The notes beneath the pieces are model-generated. The model was not told the DNA's origin and ran no database searches. It was given only the letters and a program-made list of their open reading frames with translations. Of a DNA stretch of 64,000 bases, positions 1-12,194 are shown one piece after another. Position numbers and translations under genes: made by a program. Within the stretch, counting starts at the first letter, position 1. Every line of letters begins with the position of its first letter. This DNA is from Chaetomium olivaceum (taxonomy: Eukaryota > Ascomycota > Sordariomycetes > Sordariales > Chaetomiaceae), in contig JAYWVB010000034.1 of the NCBI GenBank assembly GCA_039881045.1, positions 248,001 through 312,000 of the forward strand, in the 5' to 3' direction.

Positions 1-1033
1 GGTGCCGACGACGAGCCGCCCCCGCTCACCTGGGCTGAAGCAGCGCGGCAGGACAAGGTGCTGCGCAACCAGACCTACGGCGGCGTCCGCAGCGCCGAGG
101 AAGAAAACACCCGCCACATGATCGGCGTCTTCCAAGGGAGTAAGCATTCAACCCCCTTCCCTTCCCCTACCCTTTCCCCCCCCTCCGCACAACCCACCAC
201 TAACCACCCACCCCTCACCCCCTCCAGAAAACCTCCACCTCACCCCCGTCTCCTCGGTCGTGCACCTACGGCCCGTCCCCCACCACCTCGACGCCTCCAC
301 CGAACAAGAACGCCTCGCGCGCGGCCCAACCAGCGGCGGCGGCGGCGGCCCCAACAGCAACAACCATTCCGGAGGCGGGGACAAGCCCGGCGGCGCTTCC
401 GCGGCGGGAGGGGGTGGGCGGGCGATCCACATGACGATCAAGTCGGCGATGGACGCGGACGGCGGGGTGGCGACGGAGACGATGGCGGACCGGCTGCGCA
501 ACGTGCAGACGGAGCCGTGGCGGCGCATGGAGTGGGTGCATGACGAGGCCGAGCTGGCGTGGGAGGCGTACAATGAGTGTTTGCTGTTGCGGTCCGCGAC
601 AGGAGGCGCCACGGCGGCGGCGCAGGAAGCGGGTTATGGGGAGGCGGCGGATGGGAAGGGGAAGGGGAAGGAGGTTGCTGCCACTGCTGCCGCTGCTGCG
701 GGTGAGGCAGCGGGGGGTGCGGTTGATGAGAGTGGCGCGGCGGATTTGGTGGAGAAGGTGTCGTGGTTAAAGACGGATTGGGGGGAGCAGGAATTGCTGC
801 AGGCGGTTAGTGGGATGGAGGGAGCCGTGGTGGAAAAGGACAAGGCGGATCTGAAGGGGAAGGGGATGCAGCTGGCGGTGAAGACAGAAGAGCAGCAAAC
901 CGAGGGTCCGAAACAAGCTGTCCGGGCTGCGAGGGTGGCACCGGCTACCGCCTCCACTGCTGCCGGTGCCTCGGGCACGAGGAGGACTACAAGAAGGGGG
1001 GCGACAAAGGCCAGTGCGATGGAGATAGACTAG
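1..1033 (+). CDS. RNA polymerase III subunit RPC5/RPC37-like, 3' part (5' end outside window)
   Basis: This is the carboxy-terminal part of a gene that begins upstream of base 1. Frame 1 is open from base 1, an 88-nt intron (140-227, GTAAGC...CTCCAG, phase 1) joins it to a second exon, and the stop is TAG at 1031-1033. The junction reads ENLHLTPVSSVVHLRPVPHHLD, which matches the 'hLTPv..vvqLRP...yLD' segment near the start of the Sin/RPC5 family (yeast Rpc37, human POLR3E). That subunit acts in initiation, termination and re-initiation by Pol III in the nucleus. The motif and position are seen; the assignment rests on family knowledge. The C-terminal half (about 560-1030) is low-complexity Ala/Gly/Lys with a short conserved-looking stretch (WLKTDWGEQELLQAV). 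Only about 290 codons are visible, so the N-terminal portion is missing. Confidence is moderate because the diagnostic segment is short. Confidence 0.65.
140..227 (+). other. Spliceosomal intron in RPC5-like gene
   Basis: Donor GTAAGC and acceptor CTCCAG. The body is pyrimidine-rich with a CTAAC-type branch site (actaacc, 198-204). Removing it (phase 1) keeps the reading frame and creates the conserved LxLTP segment. Confidence 0.8.
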
Positions 1034-1495
1034 TCGCAAGTGCCCGGAGGATGTATACCACCAACGAATAGGGAGTTTGCGTTAGAAACCTGCATTGCTA
1101 GGAGTTCGGCCGGCAGCATGATTCTTTTACAATGAATCCGGGTGTGAAAAATAGAATTACTGCGAGTATGAGATGTAGATAAGGAAAACGCTCCGGTGTC
1201 AATGCCCCCCAACCCCCCCAACCCCCACGACTGTGTACAGATACCCATACAAGATCAATATGCTGTTTTTCCCCATGACTCACCCATTGGGTGGACTTGA
1301 CAATAACGCCATACATCAACCTCCCCGATGCCAATTTAACCCTGATAAACATCCCGAGTCAACCATCTCACCCGTCAGACAGTCATTTTCCTGCGCCAGC
1401 GTCACACGCACCGCCCGTAACTTAGTAAACCCAAAACGTAGATGTTCATCCCGCCCACGACCTTGTCGTTATGTTTGCGTATTTTGTGCGGAAAA
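1034..1495. other. Convergent 3' intergenic region
   Basis: Space between the stop of the RPC5-like gene (+) and the stop of PAT1 (-). It holds only 3' untranslated sequence, with an AT-rich patch near 1120-1190. I see no gene or repeat. Confidence 0.6.
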
Positions 1496-4100
1496 TCACT
1501 GAAGCAGCTCAACGTCCAGGCCGATCGAGCGCATGAAAAGGTTGACATTTTGGAGACGCTGGGCGGCCAAGTCCTGGGGAAGCGTGTTGGAAAGCGCGAC
1601 GGTATCCATCACACGGTCCTTGACGGCCAAGACGAGTCTCTGTTGCTGGTCGGGGCTGGCGCCAATTCCGAGCGCGGCCAGGAGCTGCCAGACGTAGATA
1701 TCGTCGCCCGCGGTAACGGGGCCAGGGAAAGTGTGAGGCAGCGAGGGTTCAATTAGGTCGAAGAATTGCGTGTGAGTAGCATCCCTGAAAACTGTCAGCA
1801 GACTGGAGGTAACAGAAAAGAAGGGGGTCACGTACCATGAGCGCCAGGCCTGCTCATTACCCCTCCGCCGTGCTTGATAATCTCGGCGCGGCTCAAGATC
1901 ATAGTGAGCATGGAAGCACCAATTCTGCTCTTGGAGATCACATCGACGTTGCGGGTGCAAACAAGGCCGAGCATGCCGGCAACAAGGTCCACGTCGAGCT
2001 CGTTCAAAATGGTGAACAGAGTCGACATGACGGAAACGGAGAAGAGCTCCACGTTCTCACGCATGGCAGCGTTTAGCTGCATCACCTCGGGCGTCACCTG
2101 AGCGTTGCGCACGACCTCGAGGCTGTCGAGATTCACCAGGATAAGCGTGAGGATCGTCGTGCGCTGCTCATGGGTAAGGTGGCGGGAAATACGCTGCATT
2201 GCCTTCATGCCCTTGGTGTACGAAAGGAGGGCAATGAAGGGATGGACACGGCCGTTGTCGGGATGGTCATGGATGCGGAGGCTTTCCCACAGCTTGTTGT
2301 TGAGGATTTGCGCTTCGCTATTCCAAGTAACGAACTTCTGGATGGCCTCCGTGTCGGCGTCGTTTGCGGGAGGCGGCGGCATGTTCCGGTCGTGATCCTC
2401 CATCTGCATGAGCGTCGTGTAGATGCGTTCGATTGAGCGCAGGTCAGTCTTCCTGTCACCGTCATGGGCGATGTGCCTGTGCGCGCTCGCCGGCTCGGTG
2501 GTGTTCTCAGCGCGCTTGATGTTGAGAAGTGGCTTGGGAGTTTTGGCGTTGCTGAACGAGATCTTCCCGAGGCTGCCCTCGATCACAAGCTGCTTGTTCT
2601 TGGGCTTGTTCTTGGCTGCCTCGACAGCACGCTGAACCTGCTGTTCCATGCGTTGCATGTGGTTCTCAGGCCCACGGTGGTGACGACGCATGCCGCCCTG
2701 ACGGCTCCCAGTCTGGAACAGATAGGTCTGCGCGAAGTTGTTTAGCGGCTGGTTGGGATTCTGGCGCTGGCTGCCTTGAATCTGGCTGTGGACCTGGTAG
2801 TAAAAGTCTTCAGTCAGAGACTCGTCGGTGCCGTGCTCATTCGGGTTGCCGGTGGCGGCAACGAGTTGTTGAAGCTGAATCCGAGTCACAAAGCTCTTGT
2901 CCTGCGGTGTCATGATGCCATTGTCTCGGGACATGAGAAATATCTTGTGATTGCGCTTGGCTCTTTTCGCCTCCTGCTCCAGGTACGCCGCCTTCTCTTC
3001 CTCGCTTAGCTGAGCCAACTGTGACGGGTGAGTGATGATTTGCGGTTGACGTGAAAAGGAGCCTTGTTGTCTATGAACGGGGTGAGCCGGGTAGCTTGCC
3101 GGCATTGTCGGGGTAGGATGTTGGCGCATTCCGACTCTAGCAGCATCTCCGGAGAGGCGGTTGGGGTTCTGCAAAATTTGCGTTGGTTGTGCCGACCCTG
3201 ACGGCTGCTGGCGCAAATGGGCAGGGCTGGGTGGGAGGCTGTGGCGATGGAGCTTGCTTGGAACCGGGCCTCTGTAGGATGGTCACCGGATGGCCATGTC
3301 CATGAGTAGCGGCTTGATCCTTGTGGGCATGGTCAACTTGGGGGTGCTTGATGCTGGCCATGTTGCTGGTACTGGTAAGCTTGATCATAATGCATCGGTG
3401 GCACTTGCGCCTGGGAACTAGCCGGAATGGCAGCCGCAGGAGGCGCCGGGGATGGCGTGGCCTGGTTAGCCTTCTTGGCCTGGGCTCGCATCTGGGCCTC
3501 AACCTCTTCCAGACTTAGCACCTTTCGGTTCGGGGCCGCTGCGGGCGCCGGTGCCGGGGAGGCAGCGGGAGCCGGCTGAGGTTGAGGCTGTTTCTTCGGC
3601 GCAACGCCCCAAAGAGCAGCATCGACCTGGAGCTCAGCCACCGGCTCAGCGCTGTACTTTTCATAGCCAGTCCGAGCCGGCTTATAAGCAGTCGGCTGGG
3701 GATAATAACCATAGGAGGATGGACCGGCAGCGGGTTGATGATGGGCAGCGTATGCCTGGGGTTGAGCTGCTGGCTGTGGGGCCCTTGCAGTTGGCTGCTG
3801 TCGGGTGAAACGAACATGCTCTTCTTCGATGGCATCGGCGACCTTGGCCGTGGTATTGAAAAAGTCGAAATCCTTGCCTACCGGCCCGGTAGCGAGGCCG
3901 GCAGTGTCGCCGAAAGTATCGTCATTGAAAGCATCACCTGTCTCCTCCAAATGATCACCAAGCCCATCGTATGTTTCTTCGAACTCTAGCGCATCACCCT
4001 CGTCCTCGCGGTTCGATAGTCCGGCAAAGGGGTTGTGGGCTTGCGAGAAGCCAGTCGCCGCGGGGTTGTGACGGCTAGCGTCGAAGCCGAAGAACGACAT
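1496..4100 (-). CDS. PAT1: PAT1, mRNA decapping activator / topoisomerase II-associated protein (three single-base frame breaks)
   Basis: Pat1 bridges the Lsm1-7 ring, Dhh1 and the decapping enzyme Dcp1-Dcp2 in 5'-3' mRNA decay and P-bodies. The protein starts at 4100 with MSFFGFDASRHNPA, the conserved Pat1 N-terminus, followed by acidic then Pro/Gln-rich disordered sequence. The middle holds an ILQxP-type motif (VTILQRP), then LQNPNRLSGD and the Pat-C region (LRSIERIYTTLM..., KGMKAMQRISRHL). The last exon (1496-1784) carries FFDLIEPSLPHTFPG and ends SIGLDVELLQ. One intron is clear: 1785-1835 on the minus strand (GTACGT...TTTCAG, phase 2), giving RSW-DATHTQFF. Continuous reading also needs frame changes at 3340-3344 (a run of five), about 3219-3231 and 1860-1863 (a run of four). 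Each is one base in a short homopolymer and conserved sequence continues across all three, so I treat them as probable sequence errors. An intron of about 145 nt with a poor GTTGAC donor could replace the first two but would remove the VTILQRP motif. Confidence 0.9.
1785..1835 (-). other. Intron in PAT1
   Basis: On the minus strand the intron runs from 1835 (GTACGT) to 1785 (TTTCAG), 51 nt, phase 2. It joins the NEQAWRSW frame to DATHTQFFDLIEP. Confidence 0.75.
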
Positions 4101-5994
4101 GGCTACGGCGTCAAGCTATTGATTGGGAACGCCTAAAGGGTTACTATTGGAAGTGTCAGTCCACAATTTTCAAGTTTTCCGAACTGCGAAATGACCACAT
4201 TCGCGGGGTCGAAATCAAGGTGGGGGTTCGTAACGGTCTGCGAGTAACGGGCAGCGTCCCGGGACAGCGCGCAAAATTACAATATGCCCGGCGCAACTCT
4301 TACTTACAGCGAGGAATGTAAGAATATTGTGTTGGTCGAATCGGTCAAGTGGCATTGTGATTCAAGCAACGCGACTTGACTCAAGAAGCCGATACCGGTT
4401 CCAAGGGCAGGAATGCCGAGAGACGATGGCGATGCGCGGGGTTCTCCAACTGGCTTTTCAAGGGGGCCGGAGACAGCGTTTCGCGATCGAGGCGTGCGGG
4501 AAGAAAGGGTCACACGGGTTGTGTCGCAACCTGAATGAGGCCAACTTTGGAGATGGAGTTCGCTTGTGGGTCGAGCTTGCTGGCGAGAAGCAACAGCTCG
4601 TGGAAGCGGGCGAGGTGGGATGCAGAGACGGGAATTATCCGACAAGCCAATCGGCGTGAGATGTCAATCTGGCTGGGTGGGGTTCGGACTCCAGCTCTGC
4701 CAAGCAAACCTCAGCGAGCTCTTTGTTAGGGTTCTTGGGCAAACTTCTCACTATCCGGCAGGCACTCTTGCACCTGTGATGGAAGACGATATCGAGCCCC
4801 CCCTCACCAAGCGAGCGAGCCGAGCTGAGACTTCCAACACGCTTTGACAGATCGCACCTTATTTGAGTTGCCCAACTTTAGGTTACTTGCTAGGTAATTC
4901 GGTTACAGAAGCCACGCTGCGCGCCTTAGTCACACCTGGAAATCCGCCAACACTCCCGACTTGATAGAGATGGTCACCAACCCGGCATTCGCTAGCATTC
5001 CCGGCCTGGATGTTTCACTCACGGCCCTTTTGCGGCAGTGTTCCCTCCCTTTGGATGAATACTCACGATAACAGCCTTGCTTTTTGCCTGTGCCCTTGGG
5101 TTTATGAGAAGACATGCTAGGGACGGCTTAGCTGCCCTTCGTATTTCTAGTCTGGGAGACCGATTGGGGGCCACTCTTCCAAGTGCCATGGGCATGCGAC
5201 CCGACCCGGGGATGCGGTTTCGTGCCGTGGCCCCCTGCAGCAGCATGCCGGGCCAACGTTTAAATTCCGTTGAGTATGGGAGCTGGTAGTTGGAACCTGT
5301 TGTGGCAGTGACCGTTGGTTAAGTTTCTCGCCCGTGGCACAGTAAAAATTACTAGGAAAGTACCGACCTGATGACGTTCACAGGTCAGCCAGGGGGCACT
5401 AAGGTTGTGGTCGGGCATTTCAACGCTCAGAACCTTGTGCGTGTCAGGAGTCGAGGAACGCAGGGGTCTCCGCAATACGAGATTACTCCATGGCTGATAG
5501 CCATCTGGAAGTCTCTCACTAAAATCTTCCCGGATGCCACCTAGCTTTCACTTGTTAGTCCGTTACACATTCTGCCAAGCTGAAATTGGTGCTAAGTTTT
5601 AGCGTGCTTGTCTTCCGACAAGGGAATTCACAGTGAGTTCAGTGACATTGCAGCTGGCCTTTCGATTCTGAGAGTCGTTTTTCTTAACAACCCAAAGCAC
5701 CCAACTTCCTTCCCGGTGCTTCGTCTCCCTCCCAGTTTTGAGGGTCGACCAAAAGCTTGTTGATTGAGGAGCAGAGAATAATGACCGATTAACTAGCTAA
5801 AACCGACACTTTGTTTCGTGGATCCGAGGCACCCCACCAACACCGGCGATCTTTGGCTGTGCCGGCTCGCCACCAAACCGATTCGCCCTTGGGACGCCCA
5901 AACACCTTGGAAAGGTCAAACGGCCGACTTTTCCCCATTCTTCCCAGACTGTCTGGGTGTTAGCGACCTCCGGGTTGATTGAAAGTTCTACATC
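4101..5994. other. Divergent promoter region PAT1 / KTR, 1.9 kb, no gene seen
   Basis: Reading frames here are short, overlap on both strands and lack recognisable motifs or splice structure. The region must carry the promoters and 5' leaders of PAT1 (-) and the KTR gene (+). No tRNA, 5S rRNA or repeat was recognised. Confidence 0.5.
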
Positions 5995-7426
5995 ATGGCC
6001 GCCGGAAGCGCGCGCTATGTGCGCTACATACTCGTGGCCTTCTTCGTACGTAACCCCTCTGTCTGTGCCGTGGGTTGGTCTTCGGACGGCGCTGACAATG
6101 CCCCAGATACTCGCAGTATTTTACTTTGTGTCGAACTCGGCAGACGTCACCACGTTGAGGACACACCTTCCCAACGCGAACCCAGCAAGCGATGGTAAGG
6201 GCGATTCGACCGGCGACAAAACCTCCCCGAACGAAGCCAAGGTTAAAACGAGCTATGACGCCACGAAGTTCCCCATGGCGATGACGCCCAACGACCCAGG
6301 CTGGAACGACTTGGCGGGCATCAAGGAGGGCCCGCGGATGAATGCCACGTTCGTGACGCTGGCTCGCAACGCGGATGTGTGGGAGATTGCGAAGTCTATC
6401 CGCCAGGTCGAGGACCGCTTTAATCGGCGGTACAACTACGACTGGGTCTTCCTCAACGACAAGGAGTTCGATGACACATTCAAGACGGTGACGAGCTCGC
6501 TCGTATCCGGAAAAACCCACTACGGATTGATTCCTAAGGAGCACTGGTCCTTTCCAGAATGGATCGACCAGGACAAGGCAGCGAGGGTGCGCGAGGATAT
6601 GAAGGAGCGGAAGATCATCTACGGCGACAGCATCAGCTATCGTCATATGTGCCGCTTCGAGTCGGGATTCTTCTTCCGACACGAGCTCATGATGAACTAC
6701 GAGTACTACTGGCGTGTTGAGCCGAGCGTCGAACTCTACTGCGACGTCCATTACGACCCCTTCCGCTACATGCACGAGAACAAGAAGAAGTACAGCTTCG
6801 TGCTTAGTTTGTACGAGTATTACGACACCATTCCGACCCTGTGGGACAGCACCAAGAAGTTCATGAAGAACCACCCCGAGCACATTGCCGCGGGTAACTC
6901 GATGGGCTTCCTGAGCGACGACGGCGGCGAGACCTACAACAAATGCCACTTCGTAAGTCACCCTTGCTCATTTATCCCACCCGCCCTCTTCCTAACGTTG
7001 TCTTAGTGGTCCAACTTCGAAGTCGGCAATCTCAACTGGCTCCGGTCCAAGCCGTACATCGACTTTTTCGAAAGTCTGGATCAAGACGGCGGCTTCTTCT
7101 ACGAGCGCTGGGGCGACGCGCCCGTACACTCAATCGCAGCCGGCCTGATGCTTCCAAAGGAGGAGATCCACTTCTTCAATGACATTGCCTACTTCCACGT
7201 GCCATTTACCCACTGCCCGACGGGTCAGAAGACGCGGACAGACCTTAAGTGTCACTGCAACCCGGACGACAACTTTGACTGGAAGGGCTATTCTTGTAAG
7301 CGAAGCTTAAAATCGGCAGGTTTGAGAGATGGATTGCTAACATATGACCCAACAGGCACATCGAAATTCTTTGAGATCAACGGCATGGAGAAGCCCGAGG
7401 GTTGGGACCAGGAGGGAAAAGACTAA
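5995..7426 (+). CDS. KTR/KRE2-family alpha-1,2-mannosyltransferase (GT15), Golgi type II membrane protein
   Basis: This enzyme transfers mannose from GDP-Man to O- and N-linked glycans in the Golgi. The start is ATG 5995; the first exon encodes MAAGSARYVRYILVAFF and the next continues ILAVFYFVSN, together a short cytoplasmic tail plus one signal-anchor helix (about residues 9-28). Introns: 6046-6106 (phase 0), 6953-7006 (phase 0) and 7296-7355 (phase 1), all GT...AG with typical fungal donors. GT15 hallmarks are plain: YNYDWVFLNDKEF, YWRVEPSVELYCDVHYDPF, YNKCHF joined by splicing to WSNFEVGNLNWLR, and GGFFYERWGDAPVHSIA. The C-terminus (CHCNPDDNFDWKGYSC...) has the Cys-rich tail of Kre2/Ktr1 proteins. 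Length is about 414 residues, normal for the family, and no frame break is needed. Which KTR paralogue this is cannot be told from sequence alone. Confidence 0.95.
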
Positions 7427-8006
7427 TCAAATGATGGAACGAGTTGATCACCGCGACATGTTTTGCTAGTTTAGTTGGCCATCTCATCCTTGGCCGAAGG
7501 GATTTTCTTGCTTCGTGAAATTTGAGTCCTAGACCAGAACAGGTACGACGACTCTGAAGGTTAGGAGGGCGTCATGGGGCCATGCAATTTTGACATCGTC
7601 GGATTTCCAAGGGGGTAAGGGGCGGTGCGAGTCGCCGTTTAGTGTACTGACCAGGGGCAATGCTGGCAGTGCTACTTTCGTCGTACATATTCTTGTATTC
7701 TTATCGAGGGGTCCATGATGATGAAATTTAGACGTTTTTTTTTTACGTCGTGCGATGGACAACGCTGATCGTGTAAGCGCGGTACCTCCCTCGCACACAT
7801 TCCCCAGTTGTCCGGGTCTGTGTCGTTTTTTTCTACCTCGTCCGGCAGGATGATATGGCTGAAGCGACGGTGAAGTCTGGGCAATTTTCGGATTATACAG
7901 GATATGGTACAAGGTGTTTGCCCCCAGGGTATAGCAAAGCACCAATGTGTCCCCCAAGCCGTCTATGTGTTTCTATTCCACCCAACGTCGCCGGAGTAAG
8001 TCTTGC
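7427..8006. other. Convergent 3' intergenic region KTR / uS12m
   Basis: 580 bp between the KTR stop (+) and the uS12m stop (-). A T9 run lies near 7736-7744. No coding or structural feature recognised. Confidence 0.5.
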
Positions 8007-8695
8007 TTAACCAACCGATGCCTTCTTCGGCTTCTTCGTCCCGTACTTACTCCTGCTGCTCATCCGGCTACCGACACCACCCTAGAAAGCCCCAGTCAGC
8101 CATTTCCCCTCCGGCAACATCTAGTTTCCGAGAGAAAAGGAAGATAGATGAACAAGAGAACCTCAAACTCACCAGATCCAGCGCCCCCCTCACCAAATGG
8201 TACCGCACACCGGGACAGTCTTGACTGCGGCCGCCGCGCACGAGCACCACGCTGTGCTGCTGGATGTTGTGGCCCTCGCCGGGGATGTACGCCGTGATGA
8301 CCTTGCCCGTCGACAGCCGCACACGCGCCGTCTTGCGCTCGCCCGAGTTGGGCTTCTTGGGCTTGGTGATGCCCACCTTGACGCACACGCCTTTCAGCTC
8401 GGGCGCCTTGATCGCCGACAGCGCGGGGGAGACGGCGTGGCGGGCTCGCTGCTGCTTGCGGCAGCCCTGTTTTCGGGAACAAGAGACACGGTTGTTAGAA
8501 TGGTGGTAAATTTGGGTGTAACGGGGGTTTGGTGGCTGGGGGTGGAAAGCGTACGCGGAGGACTTGGTTGAGGGTCGCGCTTCGGGACGGGGTCGTCGAG
8601 AATGCGCGGGAGATCGGGGCCGGGGTGGCAAGTTTGGCGAGTGTTGGCCGAAGTGCTGGCCGGAGCACTAGGTTGCGGAGGAAGGCCGTCGCCAT
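8007..8695 (-). CDS. Mitochondrial small ribosomal subunit protein uS12m
   Basis: uS12 sits at the decoding centre of the small subunit; this is the nuclear copy imported into mitochondria. Three exons on the minus strand: 8555-8695, 8173-8466 and 8007-8081. Introns are 8467-8554 (GTACGC...AAACAG) and 8082-8172 (GTGAGT...TTCTAG), both phase 0. Exon 1 encodes MATAFLRNLVLRPALRP... rich in Arg, Ala and Ser, with RAFSTTPSRS, a classic matrix-targeting presequence and cleavage region, then TLNQVLR. Exon 2 has universal S12 blocks: KGVCVKVGITKPKKPNSGER, KTARVRLSTGK, PGEGHNIQQHSVVLVRGG and DCPGVRYHLVRGALDL. The 24-codon last exon ends SSRSKYGTKKPKKASVG, the usual S12 tail. Total about 169 codons, normal for a mitochondrial form with presequence. 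The last exon is too short to stand out as an open frame and was found from the splice sites. Confidence 0.95.
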
Positions 8696-9203
8696 GATTG
8701 TGGTCGTCGCGGGGTTACTGGCACGACGGAGGCCCGGTCCAGCACGTCGTCGTCGTCGAGCGATCTTCGGATGCGAGCAGCGATGCAGAATTGAGTGGGG
8801 CTTCTGGAACTTTTGAGGTCACGAGCCTTTTCACGTGGTAGAGCGGCAATTGTCGGTTTAGTGGAGAAACCCGACGGACCAGCGCTGGTCACATGGGGTG
8901 TTTGCAACCCTGCTCATGGGCGGCAACCCGCTGTGTGGGGAAGCCGTTGCGTTCTGGGGAGGTAACCTCGGCTTCGTTGCCGCTGAGACGGTCCCTGGGG
9001 ACCGACGGAACTCTCCCCTTCGGCCGTCTAAAACCGTCGACCGCCGTTCAGATATCTTTTCTGGGAAGTCCTAAGCAAAGCTTGTCTCAGATCACCGTGA
9101 CGTTTCCGGATCCCGTATAACAGACGTTATTTCCTTCCCTTTCCTTCCCGGCCTTCTGTGTCCCGACCCCGTTTTGCCCCTCCATTTCCATTAAACTCGC
9201 AAG
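8696..9203. other. Divergent promoter region uS12m / acyl-CoA dehydrogenase
   Basis: 508 bp head-to-head spacer between two nuclear-encoded mitochondrial genes. A pyrimidine-rich tract precedes the + strand start (about 9128-9195). No further motif is certain. Confidence 0.5.
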
Positions 9204-10679
9204 ATGAGATCTTTCGCTAGAGCATTGCGCCCCGCGGTGCGGAGGAGTGTCGCCGTGTCCGCTCCCAGGATACGGCAGCCTTTCGTTGCTCAATGGTGAG
9301 TTTTAAATATTCCCAAGACCAAGCACGGATAATAGCGATCAACTACGGCGGCGGCGAGAGGCACTCGAGATATCAGTGGCTAATGTACTGGATTGTTCCT
9401 GGCAGCGCCCGCCCCCTTTCCACAACTGCGGCTCTCCGCGACCCCAACCTTGCTGATGTTGCCCCGACACCTATTACACATTTCTCGGAGGTCGAGACGG
9501 CCATGGCAGAGACGGTGCAGAAGTTCGCCAACGACGTCATTCTACCCAAGGTCCGGGACATGGATGAGGCGGAACAAATGGACCCGACAGTCGTGGAACA
9601 GCTGTTCGAACAAGGCCTGATGGGGATCGAAATCCCTGAGGAGTACGGAGGTGCGGGCATGAACTTTACCGCCGCCATCGTCGGCATCGAGGAACTCGCC
9701 CGTGTCGACCCCTCCGTGTCCGTCATGGTGGATGTACACAACACGCTCGTCAACACGGCCGTGATCAAGTGGGGCAGTGAGTCGCTCAAGAAGAAGTACC
9801 TCCCCCGCCTCGCGACCAACACCGTGGGGTCGTTCTGCTTGTCGGAGCCCGTGAGTGGCTCTGATGCGTTTGCCCTGGCCACAAAAGCTACCGAGACGGA
9901 GAGCGGGTTCAAGATCAGCGGCAGCAAAATGTGGATCACCAACAGCATGGAGGCCGAGTTCTTCATTGTGTTTGCCAACCTCGACCCCAGCAAGGGCTAC
10001 CGTGGGATCACCGCCTTCATCGTCGACAAGGACACGAAGGGCTTCAGCATCGCCAAGAAGGAGAAGAAGCTTGGCATCAAGGCAAGCAGCACATGTGTAC
10101 TCAACTTCGATGACATCGAGGTGCCCAAGGAGAACCTTCTTGGCGAGAGGGGCCAGGGGTACAAGTACGCCATTTCGCTGTTGAACGAAGGTCGGATTGG
10201 CATTGGCGCCCAGATGACGGGTCTCGCTCTCGGCGCCTGGGAGAATGCTGTCAAGTACGTATGGAACGACCGCAAGCAGTTTGGCCAGCTGGTAGGCGAG
10301 TTCCAGGGCATGCAGCACCAGATCGCGCAGTCCTACACCGAGATTACTGCGGCCCGCGCGCTCGTGTACAACGCCGCCCGCAAGAAGGAGGCTGGCGAGA
10401 ACTTTGTCATGGACGCGGCTATGGCTAAGTTGTATGCCTCGCAAGTTGCTGGGCGTGTAAGTGGCCTAGCAGTTGAGTGGATGGGTGGTATGGGCTTCGT
10501 GCGCGAGGGTTTAGCAGAGAAGTTTTGGCGCGATAGCAAGATCGGCGCCATTTACGAAGGCACGAGCAACATCCAGTAAGACCCCCTTCCTTCCTGATCT
10601 TAGACGAACGGACGCATGCTAACAATTGGAAAGACTCAACACGATCGCCAAGACGCTCCAGAAGGAGTACACGGTTTAA
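9204..10679 (+). CDS. Mitochondrial acyl-CoA dehydrogenase, short/branched-chain type (ACADSB-like)
   Basis: FAD flavoprotein catalysing alpha,beta-dehydrogenation of acyl-CoA in beta-oxidation or branched-chain amino-acid breakdown, in the matrix. I place the start at ATG 9204: exon 1 (9204-9295) gives MRSFARALRPAVRRSVAVSA..., an Arg/Ala/Ser presequence, spliced over 9296-9405 (GTGAGT...GGCAG, phase 2) to CARPLSTTAALRDPN. A downstream in-frame ATG lies in or next to that intron and is unlikely to be used. Motifs: the FAD signature CLSEPVSGSDAFAL, KMWITNSMEAEFFIVFA, the RKQFGQLVGEFQGMQHQIA helix, and IYEGTSNIQ, whose Glu is the catalytic base in this subfamily. A second intron, 10576-10633 (phase 2), splits the Gln codon of that motif; the final exon adds LNTIAKTLQKEYTV and TAA at 10677-10679. 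About 435 residues, normal length. Intact. Confidence 0.95.
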
Positions 10680-12194
10680 CGGCGTGCAGAATGCGCGAAA
10701 CCACGGTATCTTTGAAACGGAGTTCGGGAAGGCGATTGGGGTAACGGGGCCAGGGTTGAATAAATGGTTTCATCTAGACCACCAATGCTATCATTTGGCA
10801 TATGTGACGCCTGTGTTCACTTCTCATATTCGATTGCATATCATATCTGGTGTATAAAGTGTTGTGCCTTGTGGTTATTCGTATTTGTATTCCTGGTGTG
10901 TTGTATAAACCTAATGTAAACCTCACGTACCAAATTAACACCGAAATGCCTTCCCAATCGAGTCACTGGCAGGATCAACTGTGCTGACCTGACCTCTCAC
11001 CTCGGGTGTGTGATTTGCATCTCATGTTGATCCAAGAGCAAATGGCCGCGCTGATAGGTTGGATCACCGGGCTGTTCCGAAGTCCTACGCTCAGTCCTAC
11101 ACTACCAAGGAATGGCAACGAGTTCATCCCAACCTCGATGAAGACCGTGAAGTGTCTGGGCTGTTTGGACACTCGGCAAGACCGGTGTAGACATATTATA
11201 CGGAATGAGACAAAAATGCATGTATGGATGAAGTAACGAAGTGATTTGATCTTAGCAGCGGAACTTCAACCCGTGCAATCCGTAGTCCAACCAGATCTTG
11301 TGCTTGGAAGCCCCGCGTCAATCACCGATTGCCTTGTAACGAACTGCTAATTACGAAACGTAAAGCTGAGAATCATGAAGCGGGTGGTCCTAGAATCTCA
11401 AACCTCCTCTGTGCAAATTATCCAAGCTGAAAAAGGAATCGTCCTTCTCATCTCCGTGAACGTACAGATTAGGTACTTCGTAACTATCGCCCACCTTCCC
11501 GCATTGGGCTACCCCGCAGGACCCCCCCATCTAGCAAATTCCATGAATGAGCAATAGCTCGCCGAAACCATTCCGCCTGATCTCGCTTTCTCAACAAAAC
11601 GGTGGAGGGGCGACAAAAGGCGCTCAAAGACCGTTTTGGGTAGAAAAAAAGCTTAGTTCACACCCAAACACCCCCATTGACGACTGTCGCCGTCCCGAGG
11701 TTCCCATTTGGGGGTTGCAAGGTTGTTTGTTGTTGCTCTTCCTTCAGGCCCGGTTTCCGGTCCCGTCCCGTTCCTCCAAGGCAGCATCCCCACCCACTCG
11801 CAGGAGCCATACGATATCTCGGGTCCCAAACCAAGCGGTACTCAATAGCTTCCCGTGCCTCCCTGTCGAACAACCCCGGTTGTTGTGAAGCACGGCGCCA
11901 CAACCCCAGTCCTGCATCAACAAGGGCTAGCATTTGCGAAACACGAAAACCCCGCCATAATTCGTCGCTGACGACATCCCACAACCGCTTGCCACACCCA
12001 ACACCCATCGCTGCCCGCTCTCGCGCGACCGGTATTCGCTTGGGTTTGGCACACGAGCAGCTCACTCCCTGCTCGTGCCGGGAGGAAAGGAAAGAAGAAA
12101 ACATAGCCGTGCTCTTCCCACCACGGTTTGCTCCAGCATCACCAACAACCCCGCCCTGCCCTGCGCGCCCCCCGCGCAACACCCCGCCGCCATC
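10680..12194. other. Intergenic region and PKC1 5' leader, no gene seen
   Basis: About 1.5 kb downstream of the acyl-CoA dehydrogenase and upstream of PKC1. Frames are short and unsupported. The stretch 11650-12190 is pyrimidine/C-rich on the + strand and may be a long PKC1 leader, as is common for this gene in fungi (inferred). Confidence 0.45.

Noticed and set aside
148..612. Antisense frames of 90-150 codons opposite the RPC5-like gene
   Set aside because: They mirror a GC-rich coding region, have no motif, and the sense frame has a conserved family segment and a proper intron.
5993..6961. 322-codon minus-strand frame opposite the KTR gene
   Set aside because: The plus strand carries unmistakable GT15 motifs with matching introns; the antisense frame is a GC3 shadow.
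9542..10444. 300-codon minus-strand frame opposite acyl-CoA dehydrogenase
   Set aside because: Shadow of a highly conserved sense gene; no domain of its own.
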